DNA of 64,000 nt from CAYWYR01 sp964462685. GTDB lineage: Bacteria > Bacteroidota > Ignavibacteria > Kapaibacteriales > UBA2268. Within the stretch, counting starts at the first letter, position 1. Every line of letters begins with the position of its first letter. Position numbers and translations under genes: made by a program. The notes beneath the pieces are model-generated. The model made no database searches and was not told where the DNA came from. It was given only the letters and a program-made list of their open reading frames with translations. This document shows, piece by piece, positions 53,237 to 61,406 of this stretch. Location: contig CAYWYR010000017.1 in NCBI GenBank assembly GCA_964462685.1, positions 8,401 through 72,400 of the forward strand, given 5' to 3'.

Positions 53237-54610
53237 TCAGACAAACTTTTTGATATTATCGATAAGCTTTTTGCTTTCTTCTTCTATGGGGGCTTCAGCT
53301 ATAATTCTGATAATTGGTTCTGTATTTGATGCCCTTAGCTGAACCCAACTATTATCAAAGTCTATTCTTATACCGTCAGAAGTATCTGCTTTTGCATTAT
53401 CATACTCGCCACTGTCTTTTATTTTACCGACTAATTCGGATATATCACCATCAAAAGCCTGTTTTTCTTTTATAATATGATAATCTTTGATTTCAGAAGA
53501 TAACTCAGATAATGTTTTGCCGCCCGCCAGTAAAGACGCGATAAGAGCGATACCAACTAAGGAATCCCTACCGTAATGGCATTCAGGAAGTATCACACCG
53601 CCAGAGCCTTCCCCTCCGATAACCGAGGCGTTCTCCTTCATCTTCTTAACCACGTTTATCTCACCTACCGGGGAGCGTTCGACCCTGGCTCCGTACTCAG
53701 CGGCTATATCATCAACCATCCTACTGGTTGATAGGTTCACCGTAATCACGGAACCGCTTGTATCCTCTCCGCGCTGCTGCATAGCCGATAGAACCGCTTT
53801 TGTGGCAAGTGCTATCGTTTTTTCCTCGCCGATTGCTCTGCCTTTTTCATCTATCAGAACTAACCTGTCTGCATCAGGATCAACCGCTATTCCAGCGTCG
53901 GCCTTATTCTCTTTTACAGACTCCATCAAATCTGCAAGATTACTTTCCAGCGGTTCAGGCGTATGCGGGAAAACCCCTGAGCCGTCGCAATATAGCTCTA
54001 TACATTCGGTACCCAGCATTTCGAGAAGTTTGGGTACAAATCGAGAACCGGAAGCATTTACCGCATCTACCACAAAACGGAGTTTCCTTTCAAGCAGATC
54101 ACTTACCTTGCCCTCGCCGAGAAAAGACAGACCGAGAACTGAGTTGATATGGGATAAATCTGCATCGTTTATAATAATCTCATTTATATGATTCGGCAGT
54201 TCAGCAGGATAACTATATTGTTCGTTATCGACCTTGGAAAAAAGCTCCGCGTTCTCTTCATCCCCTAGAAAAACACCTTCGGCATTCAAGAATTTCAGGC
54301 CGTTCCATTCCCCGGGATTATGCGATGCAGTAATTGATATACCGCCCGCGGCATCGGATTTCTCCGTCATAAGCTGTACGGTCGGCGTTGGTGCCATGCC
54401 GATAACCCTTACTTCTCTACCAAGTGATAGAAGTGTACCTACGGCTATCTTCTCTATCCAATTACCGCTTCGTCTTCCGTCCCTACCAACTACAACTGGC
54501 CCCCGTGGAAGCATAGCTGAATAAGCCGATACATAACCTGAAATCATATTGGGTGTAAGGCTGTCGCCCGCAGTGGCTCTGATTCCCGAGATAGAACGTA
54601 CAAAAGGCAT
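53237..54610 (-). CDS. Phosphoglucosamine/phosphomannomutase (GlmM-type)
   Basis: An alpha-D-phosphohexomutase of 457 residues. Catalytic Ser96 in TASHNP carries the phosphate, Asp244-Pro-Asp246-Ala-Asp248 (DPDADR) binds the metal, GEGSGGVILPECHYGRDS reads the sugar, and RASNTEP holds the phosphate. The SISGIRATAG start and length suit the GlmM/bacteroidal branch that makes glucosamine-1-phosphate for cell-wall UDP-GlcNAc, but phosphomannomutase/phosphoglucomutase activity cannot be excluded. Co-oriented with the GT2 gene and divergent from the alkyltransferase gene. Confidence 0.9.
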   Translation of the reverse strand: MPFVRSISGIRATAGDSLTPNMISGYVSAYSAMLPRGPVVVGRDGRRSGNWIEKIAVGTLLSLGREVRVIGMAPTPTVQLMTEKSDAAGGISITASHNPGEWNGLKFLNAEGVFLGDEENAELFSKVDNEQYSYPAELPNHINEIIINDADLSHINSVLGLSFLGEGKVSDLLERKLRFVVDAVNASGSRFVPKLLEMLGTECIELYCDGSGVFPHTPEPLESNLADLMESVKENKADAGIAVDPDADRLVLIDEKGRAIGEEKTIALATKAVLSAMQQRGEDTSGSVITVNLSTSRMVDDIAAEYGARVERSPVGEINVVKKMKENASVIGGEGSGGVILPECHYGRDSLVGIALIASLLAGGKTLSELSSEIKDYHIIKEKQAFDGDISELVGKIKDSGEYDNAKADTSDGIRIDFDNSWVQLRASNTEPIIRIIAEAPIEEESKKLIDNIKKFV

Positions 54611-54704
54611 AACTTTTTGTCCCTATTGTTTTTAACAGAGTGAAGTCTATTTTACGAAATTGATACTTGTGTAATGTAATCTATAAATAGAAAAGTAGGA
54701 ATGA

Positions 54705-55025
54705 ATGGATTTTCAAGATAAAGTCATAGAATACGTAATGTCTATACCCTCCGGCAAAGTCTCAACTTACGGCAACATAGCAAAAGCATGTGGTATGGCA
54801 AGTTCAGCCAGACAGGTTGGTTATATTATGAACAGATGTAAAGAAAGGGATGAAGTGCCCTGCCATAGAGTAGTAAATAGAAACGGCTTCCTTACAGGAA
54901 AACTGCATTTTGAAACACCGACCGCCATGGAAGAAAAACTTGCCGATGAAGGTATCGAGTTCGAAAACGTATCAGATGATCTAATTAAGATTGACCTTGA
55001 TAAATATCTTTGGAAAGCAGAATAA
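54705..55025 (+). CDS. O6-alkylguanine-DNA alkyltransferase family protein
   Basis: A 106-residue DNA repair protein made only of the DNA-binding/active-site domain. The helix-turn-helix segment (IPSGKVSTYGNIAKACG and SSARQVGYIMNR) leads to PCHRVV with Cys53, the alkyl-accepting cysteine; ATL proteins have Trp there, so this one should still transfer alkyl groups. The usual N-terminal domain of Ogt/Ada-C is absent, so it is shorter than normal (about 165). It stands alone between minus-strand genes. Confidence 0.9.
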   Translation: MDFQDKVIEYVMSIPSGKVSTYGNIAKACGMASSARQVGYIMNRCKERDEVPCHRVVNRNGFLTGKLHFETPTAMEEKLADEGIEFENVSDDLIKIDLDKYLWKAE

Positions 55026-55046
55026 ACAAACTGAACTAAGTTCGAT

Positions 55047-56684
55047 TCAATACGGAAGCTCGCCTACTTTATCATCCCGTACATAAACTATATAGTCCCC
55101 GAACTTACTGATTTTAGTATAGCGTGATTTTATATAAGGCCTGATAATATCCGTCTGTTTTATCTGTGAACTCTGGTTAGGCTCATCCGACCCCCCGTAA
55201 TCGGTCAGTACAAGCATTTTAGGTCCTGCTTCCTCAATCTGCTTGAATATCCTGTTCTGGGCGAGAAGATTGGTACTGATACCTGGATGCAATTCATGGA
55301 AATAAGTCGAAGGTCTTGTATCGGTCAGATGGTAAATCATAACATCATTAACCACGAAATCCGTGTGATCGGTAGGCCCTGAATAAAAGTAATCACCATC
55401 TTCAAGCTTGCTTTTAATTAGTTCCACAGTTGTTACATATCGTTTTGCCCACTTAGTATCTACCGCAGCCGGGAAAAAATCTCTGTGAGCAGAGAGAGTC
55501 TTCTCGCCATTGTTGATCTTGAGCAGGTGGTTACTGAGTTTCAGAATAGGATATCCACCAATAAACAGCAGACTGATTACCGTTACAACTCCACGTGTAT
55601 AATGATTTCTGATCCAATCAAAAATCACAAGTAAGCATAGTATCGCTCCGATCCATGCCGGCAAGGTATGCTCTAAGTCTGACCTTACCATGGCGGTATT
55701 AAGAAGGTTAACCCCAAAATTGAATGCTGTTATTTCCAGCCAGAAACGGGCGCCGTTCAGTTTTATGATTTTCTTTTTCGTTCTGTAGATAATACCGATT
55801 ATGGTGATCGTGAAGATGATCGGAGGTACATAGAATAAAACTGCCTCCCACAGCCTTATCAAAGGGTACCGCTCAGCCGATAACGCAGTAATTGGGTTGG
55901 GGAAGGGAAGCGACCTGTAATCACCGAATACCTCATAAGGTATATATATCAAGTTCTGCCAAAGCAGATCAAAACCAACAGTGCCTAATAGCAGAAAAAA
56001 CGGGATAAGAAACGGCAAAAGGCCAAAGATCATATACATGGCTTTGGTTAGACCGTGCATCGCTTTTTTATGCCATGGCAAGCCATTTACCTTATCATCG
56101 CCCATAGAGAAGAAAAACACTGCCTGAAATATAGCACCAAACAGAAAGCCTGCTATATCATGCCTGAATAATGCGGCGAATCCTAAAGCGAAACCTGAAA
56201 AAACTACATATTTCAGAGTCTTGGTCTCAAAAAAACGGAACAGAAAATATCCTGATGCCAGACAAAACAGTAATGCGGTTGGTATAGCTCTCCCAAATAG
56301 GGGAAATATCGCTATCCATGCCGCGATAACCATTAAAGCTATGTATCTGCTCCTGCCAAAATGCAGCCGCCTAGAGATCGACAGCCAAAATGAAGCCATA
56401 CTGATATAGATTAGAACAGTCAATATCCTTTCTACAAGTATCGAGGTACCAAATACAGAGAAAAAGCCCGCCAAAAGATAGAACTGCCCAGGGGCATATA
56501 TAGTCCAGAAGTCCTTATAAGGCATTTCACCGTCAAGAACTCTTTCACCGCCTACGATTGCCAAGCCTTCATCATATACATTGATATCCTGAGTAAGACC
56601 TATAAAGAGGATGGTTGCGGCTATAAATACGAGAATGGTATTAAAAAAAACGTGCTTACCGTTGTAGCTGGTTGGCTTATTCAT
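55047..56684 (-). CDS. GT39/PMT-like polytopic membrane glycosyltransferase
   Basis: A 545-residue inner-membrane protein with about 11-12 hydrophobic segments. The first periplasmic loop has VYDEGLAIVGGERVLDG with Asp38-Glu39, then FWTIYAPGQ: the arrangement in GT39/ArnT-like GT-C enzymes, which use a lipid-linked sugar. About 120 residues of soluble C-terminus follow. It probably adds sugars to lipids or proteins in the periplasm. Its start overlaps the ABC ATPase stop (ATGA), so it is in that operon. Exact substrate unknown. Confidence 0.75.
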   Translation of the reverse strand: MNKPTSYNGKHVFFNTILVFIAATILFIGLTQDINVYDEGLAIVGGERVLDGEMPYKDFWTIYAPGQFYLLAGFFSVFGTSILVERILTVLIYISMASFWLSISRRLHFGRSRYIALMVIAAWIAIFPLFGRAIPTALLFCLASGYFLFRFFETKTLKYVVFSGFALGFAALFRHDIAGFLFGAIFQAVFFFSMGDDKVNGLPWHKKAMHGLTKAMYMIFGLLPFLIPFFLLLGTVGFDLLWQNLIYIPYEVFGDYRSLPFPNPITALSAERYPLIRLWEAVLFYVPPIIFTITIIGIIYRTKKKIIKLNGARFWLEITAFNFGVNLLNTAMVRSDLEHTLPAWIGAILCLLVIFDWIRNHYTRGVVTVISLLFIGGYPILKLSNHLLKINNGEKTLSAHRDFFPAAVDTKWAKRYVTTVELIKSKLEDGDYFYSGPTDHTDFVVNDVMIYHLTDTRPSTYFHELHPGISTNLLAQNRIFKQIEEAGPKMLVLTDYGGSDEPNQSSQIKQTDIIRPYIKSRYTKISKFGDYIVYVRDDKVGELPY

Positions 56685-57481
56685 ACTTTTAGTTTTTCGT
56701 ACCTGCCCATAGAATATCGCTCCATAAAGTCAACCATTATCTCGTCCTCGGTCTTCATCATCTCCGCCGAGCTTCCCGAGAAATAAACCTTACCGTCATC
56801 GAGCATGGTTACCTGGCTGGCGATCTTAAATACGGAAAACATATCGTGTGTAATTACAACCGAGGTAACGTTGAGTTTTTTTGATAGCTCTAAGATCAAA
56901 TTGTCTATCTGTTCGCTTGTTATTGGATCCAGCCCCGTGGTCGGCTCATCGTAGAATATATATTTCGGCTTCCCTACCAGAGCTCTCGCCACTCCAACCC
57001 TTTTTCTCATCCCCCCCGATAAGTCGCTCGGCTTTTTGGATTTCAGGATATTCCACTCTTTTGCAAAGGCGTTGGAGTCTTTTTCATCATAATCAGGTAG
57101 TAAGGATACAGCTGCCAAAACTCTTTTTGCCTCGGTTTCCATGGCTTCTATGTCGCGTTGGCCGTGTTCATACATCGATAGCACTATGTTTTCATATACA
57201 TTGTATGAATCGAAAAGGGCTGCGTTCTGGAAGACATAACCCATTTTCTCTCTCATATCGAATAGGCCTTTATGGCTGAGCCTATCTACACGTTCACCGT
57301 CCACCTCTACAAAACCTGCATCGGGCTGCAACAGACCTACGATATGCTTTAGCAATACCGACTTGCCAGTTCCGGATTTACCGATGATACAGTAAGTATC
57401 ACCGTCGTTTATCTTTACATCGACTCCCCGCAGAACATGCTTCCTGCCAAAAGACTTATATAACTGATTTATTTTGATCAT
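56681..57481 (-). CDS. ABC transporter ATPase, Mla/Mkl type
   Basis: A 266-residue ATP-binding subunit of the family that serves MlaE-type lipid transporters. Walker A GKSGTGKS (34-41), the Q loop FQNAALFDSYNVYEN, signature LSGGMRKRVGVARAL, Walker B YIFYDEPTTGLDP and the switch His in VVITHD are all present. The FDSYNVYEN and YSMGRYE features suit MlaF. It should power transport of phospholipid or other lipids between membranes. The mlaE permease and mlaD are not in the window. It is coupled to the GT39-like gene downstream. Confidence 0.9.
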   Translation of the reverse strand: MIKINQLYKSFGRKHVLRGVDVKINDGDTYCIIGKSGTGKSVLLKHIVGLLQPDAGFVEVDGERVDRLSHKGLFDMREKMGYVFQNAALFDSYNVYENIVLSMYEHGQRDIEAMETEAKRVLAAVSLLPDYDEKDSNAFAKEWNILKSKKPSDLSGGMRKRVGVARALVGKPKYIFYDEPTTGLDPITSEQIDNLILELSKKLNVTSVVITHDMFSVFKIASQVTMLDDGKVYFSGSSAEMMKTEDEIMVDFMERYSMGRYEKLKV

Positions 57482-57835
57482 TTCTGTTCCTTCTGATAAT
57501 TGAAAATACGCAAATGGAGGCCAAACATTTCAATATCAGTATTATAGTGATCGGCAATGTACAGATAGTGCGGTTTTTAACCGAAAAACCATAACTCACA
57601 TTTTAAATAACAATAAATTCAAATAAGCATTATATTATCTATACCTATCGATTCTATTTATACAATAAAGGATACTAATTGCTTTATAAAAATACAATTC
57701 AATAATCTTGCTTAGAGTAACCATTATATATAAATTGCAGTTTATAAAATTATTTTAATAATCATAACGATGTCTTTGTATTTAAGCTTAAATGCTAGTT
57801 GAGTTTAAATCTAAAGCAATCTATGAGGGATAAAA
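57482..57835. other. AT-rich intergenic region upstream of the Hc1 gene
   Basis: A 354-base stretch between divergent genes that should hold both promoters. Two alternative hairpins share bases at 57571-57590: CGGTT/AACCG and GGTTTTT/AAAAACC. They cannot form at once. No ORF or known element is seen. Much of it (57600-57780) is very A/T-rich. Confidence 0.35.
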
Positions 57836-58042
57836 ATGGACAGATTAGACGAGTTTGTTGATTTGATTGAAGACTGCCGGGTAGATTATGATAAGTTCTT
57901 TAACAAACACAACAAGACCGCTGGGGTAAGATTAAGAAAAAAAATGCAGGACGCACGTGCTCTCGCTAAGGTAATCAGGGATGAAGTGCAGAGGATTAAC
58001 ACCATAAATCAGGACTTTACAGATTCGATAAAGCAGTCCTGA
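57836..58042 (+). CDS. Hc1-like histone H1 protein
   Basis: A 68-residue protein matching the Hc1/histone H1-like family known in Bacteroidota and Chlamydia: a short N-terminal helix, then DYDKFFNKHNKTAGVRLRKKMQDARALAKVIRDEVQ with the central basic helix. It is expected to bind and shape DNA in the nucleoid. It lacks the Lys/Ala-rich tail seen in some members. It stands alone with a long AT-rich leader. The family call rests on motif likeness in a short sequence. Confidence 0.82.
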   Translation: MDRLDEFVDLIEDCRVDYDKFFNKHNKTAGVRLRKKMQDARALAKVIRDEVQRINTINQDFTDSIKQS

Positions 58043-58112
58043 TATCTCATATACCCTTTGGTAGATTCGCCCGTTATTCGCCTTCAAAATACAAAAGCAG
58101 ATCTTACAGATA

Positions 58113-60914
58113 TCAATGTGCGTCTAGCCAATTGAGCCCTTTGCCTGTATCTACTATTACAGGCACCCTTCCAAGTGAGATAGAGCTTTCCATTTCCCTT
58201 TTTACCATTTCGGCAGTGGCATCATATCTGTCATGTTCTACTTCTATGATTATCTCATCATGCACCTGCAGCAGCATATCTGCTTTGTAGGATCTGTCTT
58301 TAAGAATTTCATGTATCTTAATCATAGCCACTTTCATCATATCTGCCGCCGTACCTTGGATTGGGAGGTTTATAGCTCCTCTTTCAGCGGCTTGCTGAGC
58401 GGTTCTGTTTGAAGAGTTTATATCCTTGAAATATCTCCGCCTTCCGAACAGTGTCTCAGCATAACCGTTCACCTTTACAAAGCTTTTCGTTTCGTCGATA
58501 TACTTCTTTATCCCAGGGTAACTTTCAAAATACGTGTCGATTATTTCTTTGGAATGGCTTCTTTCCAAACCAAGCCTCTGGGAGAGCCCAAAAACCCCTA
58601 AACCGTACATAATACCGAAATTTACAGTCTTGGCTATTCTTCTGTCATCTGATGTAACATCCTCGATATCTTTGCTGTAAAGCCCAGCCGCTGTTGCCGC
58701 GTGTATGTCCAATCCGTTCTCAAAAGCCTCTATAAGCGTATCGTCCTCACTTATATATGCCATTATCCTAAGTTCTACCTGGGAATAATCAGCCGAAAGA
58801 AGAGTCTTGCCTTCATCTGCTACAAATGCCTTCCGTACTAATTTACCCATTTCGGTTCTGATAGGGATATTCTGCAGGTTGGGGTCGGTTGAGGAAAGTC
58901 GGCCTGTGGAAGCAACCGTTTGGTTGTAAGTAGTATGTATTCTGCCGGTATCCGGGTTTATCAATTTAGGCAAGGAGTCTGTATAGGTTGATTTCAGCTT
59001 TCTCAACTGTCTGTATTCCAATACATTGCTGGCTATCGGCCATTGATTCGCTAAATCGCTTAAAACATTCACATTCGTAGAGTACCCTGTCTTCGTTTTT
59101 TTAACCGGGGGGATCATCATTTTTTCAAAAAGCACATGCCCCAGCTGCTTCGGGGAGTCGATATTGAACTCAGTACCCGCTTCTTCGAAAATACTTTCCT
59201 GTAGTTTAGCAGTCGTTTCGGATATATCATTCGATATTTCAGCCAGTGCTGATGTATCTATCATAATACCCTTGGCTTCCATATCGGTCAGTACCTCCAC
59301 CATAGGATATTCCAATTCTCTGGCTAACTTATCTAGTTTTTCTTCTTTAAGTTTACTTTCCAGTACTTCTTTCAGCCTGATTACCAGATCTGCATCCTCG
59401 CAGGCATAATCCTTTACGGCCTCCGGTTTGAGATCGGCCATTGATTTTTGGTCTTTTTTCTTTTCACCGATAAGGCTTGTAATGCTTACTGGCTTATATC
59501 CCAGCCATCTTTCGCATAGTGCATCAAGATTGTGCTTGGGGTCTGGATCGATAATATATGAAGCAAGCATACTGTCAAAAGTTATCCCCGAAACCTCTAT
59601 AGTATGGCGCTTAAGGATGTAAGTGTCAAACTTGATGTTCTGCCCGCCTTTCGGCCGTTTCTTATCTTCCAGTACGGGTTTTACTACCTTGATAAAATCC
59701 TCGATAAAAATACTGTTACCAGTATGCAGAGGCTTTTCCTCACCGAAATCCAGCTCCTGCTTTTTGCCGCTAACTCTGTCATAATTTATCGGTGCATAAA
59801 ATGCCACACCTTTTTCGGTAGAAAAAGCAAAGCCCACTATATCGCAACTGTCCCTGTCCAACGAGCTGGTTTCCAGATCAAAAGACAAGAATCGACCTTC
59901 TGGGATTTCATTTAAAGCTTTTTCTAAATCTTCCGACGTAGAAAGGAGACGGTAATCAATATCAGCCGTATCAATGGTTTCAATAGGGGTGGGGATGATT
60001 TTTCCTTCAGAAACTGAGCCACTATCTTTGCCGTCCCAGCCGATTTTCCTATCCTGCCATTTGCGCCTTAGCGTACGGAATCCCATACTGTCGAAAAATC
60101 TATCTAGCGACTCCCATTCCGGTTCATCCAGGTTGCAGTCATCGAGTGTGAAAGGTATGTCAGCATCGATTTTGATTGTAACAAGCTCTTTAGAAAGAAA
60201 AGCCATTTCCTTACCGTTTTCAAGCTTGCTTTTTAAAGCTTTCTTGGTGATTTTCTCAAGATTCTCATAAACCCCCTCAAGCGAACCGTACTCTTGGATA
60301 AGCGGGATAGCGGTCTTCTCGCCCACACCCTTTATTCCAGGTACATTATCGATAGAATCCCCCAGAAGTGCCTGCACATCAATGACCTGCCCAGGCTTTA
60401 CACCGAACTTTTCCTCTACTTCGTCATAGCTGATATACTTTATTCCATTACCGAGGTGATTGGGCCGGAGAATGGCAACATGATCAGATACGAGTTGGAA
60501 AAAATCCTTGTCAGAAGTAAGGCAGAAAGCATCTTCCTCGTTCTTTGTAGCCTGATAGGCCAATGTACCGATAATGTCATCAGCCTCTAAGCCGTCTTTT
60601 TCGATCTGCGGTATGCCCATAAGCTTTAGCATATCTTTTATTTTCTCGAGCTGGGGCTTGAAGTCCTCAGGCGGATCAGTCCTGTTGGCTTTATATTCGG
60701 GATACATCTCATGCCTGAACGTCGGGGCGGAAGTGTCGAATACAACGGCCGCTCTGTCAGGCTCTTCTTTTTCGAAAAGGCTGGTCAGCATGTTGGTAAA
60801 AGCGAAAACGGCAAAAGTCGGTTCGCCTGCATCGTTGCTAAGCCCTGAACGAGACATTGCATGATATGCACGAAAAACAAGAGACATTCCGTCGATAAGA
60901 AATAACCTTGGCAT
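58113..60914 (-). CDS. polA: DNA polymerase I
   Basis: A 933-residue polymerase used for Okazaki fragment processing and gap repair. The 5' nuclease (about 1-290) has LFLIDGMSLVFRAYHA, GLEADDIIG, TSDKDFFQLV and the GVGEKTA helix-hairpin-helix. The 3'-5' exonuclease (about 335-520) keeps Exo I DLETSS (about 345), Exo II NIKFD and Exo III YACEDADL, so proofreading is likely active. The polymerase domain has motif A ADYSQVELR (about 707), motif B KTVNFGIMYGLG (about 762) and motif C VHDE (about 883). Length and order are normal. Confidence 0.97.
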   Translation of the reverse strand: MPRLFLIDGMSLVFRAYHAMSRSGLSNDAGEPTFAVFAFTNMLTSLFEKEEPDRAAVVFDTSAPTFRHEMYPEYKANRTDPPEDFKPQLEKIKDMLKLMGIPQIEKDGLEADDIIGTLAYQATKNEEDAFCLTSDKDFFQLVSDHVAILRPNHLGNGIKYISYDEVEEKFGVKPGQVIDVQALLGDSIDNVPGIKGVGEKTAIPLIQEYGSLEGVYENLEKITKKALKSKLENGKEMAFLSKELVTIKIDADIPFTLDDCNLDEPEWESLDRFFDSMGFRTLRRKWQDRKIGWDGKDSGSVSEGKIIPTPIETIDTADIDYRLLSTSEDLEKALNEIPEGRFLSFDLETSSLDRDSCDIVGFAFSTEKGVAFYAPINYDRVSGKKQELDFGEEKPLHTGNSIFIEDFIKVVKPVLEDKKRPKGGQNIKFDTYILKRHTIEVSGITFDSMLASYIIDPDPKHNLDALCERWLGYKPVSITSLIGEKKKDQKSMADLKPEAVKDYACEDADLVIRLKEVLESKLKEEKLDKLARELEYPMVEVLTDMEAKGIMIDTSALAEISNDISETTAKLQESIFEEAGTEFNIDSPKQLGHVLFEKMMIPPVKKTKTGYSTNVNVLSDLANQWPIASNVLEYRQLRKLKSTYTDSLPKLINPDTGRIHTTYNQTVASTGRLSSTDPNLQNIPIRTEMGKLVRKAFVADEGKTLLSADYSQVELRIMAYISEDDTLIEAFENGLDIHAATAAGLYSKDIEDVTSDDRRIAKTVNFGIMYGLGVFGLSQRLGLERSHSKEIIDTYFESYPGIKKYIDETKSFVKVNGYAETLFGRRRYFKDINSSNRTAQQAAERGAINLPIQGTAADMMKVAMIKIHEILKDRSYKADMLLQVHDEIIIEVEHDRYDATAEMVKREMESSISLGRVPVIVDTGKGLNWLDAH

Positions 60915-61070
60915 GAATTAAATTCGAATTGTGAGAAAACTTTCCTGTACAACCGCAATTTAGCGGTATATTCTTACAAAGCAAACGCCTAATATCGCAA
61001 GGCTATTGGAAAGTCAACCAAAAATAGTTAAATTAAAGAACCATTTTCAAATATTATAGCAGGAATGGCA

Positions 61071-61328
61071 ATGATCGAACCTACGAGCCAAGTTGCAGGC
61101 CAAGAAAGAGTTGAATATAACAACGCTGTCAACCGAGAGAGCAGATCAGTAGAAAGGGAGCAGAAAGTGAACGAACTCAGAGGTTCGGCTCAGCAAGAAG
61201 CTAACCGCCCGGAAGAGATACTGCTGGATCAGACTATGCAGCTCTCCGTATCTGGAAACAACCTGCAAACCGCTGAGAAAACTGCCAGAAAACAAATAGA
61301 ACAAGGCTTTCTTGATGTAAGGGTCTGA
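61071..61328 (+). CDS. Small conserved-looking protein, unknown function
   Basis: An 85-residue, Gln/Glu/Arg-rich, largely helical protein beginning MIEPTSQVAGQER. I chose ATG 61071 because AGGA at 61061-61064 lies six bases upstream; an ATG at 61065 would touch that site. There is no signal or membrane segment and no cysteine. I recognise no family. It may be a cytoplasmic adaptor or belong with the PAS kinase gene 78 bases downstream, but nothing in the sequence shows this. Confidence 0.6.
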   Translation: MIEPTSQVAGQERVEYNNAVNRESRSVEREQKVNELRGSAQQEANRPEEILLDQTMQLSVSGNNLQTAEKTARKQIEQGFLDVRV

Positions 61329-61406
61329 ATATAACCCATAACATAAATTTTAATAGGCACATATTTTTATTTATACGCTTTGTGCTTAATATACGATTAC
61401 TGATCA

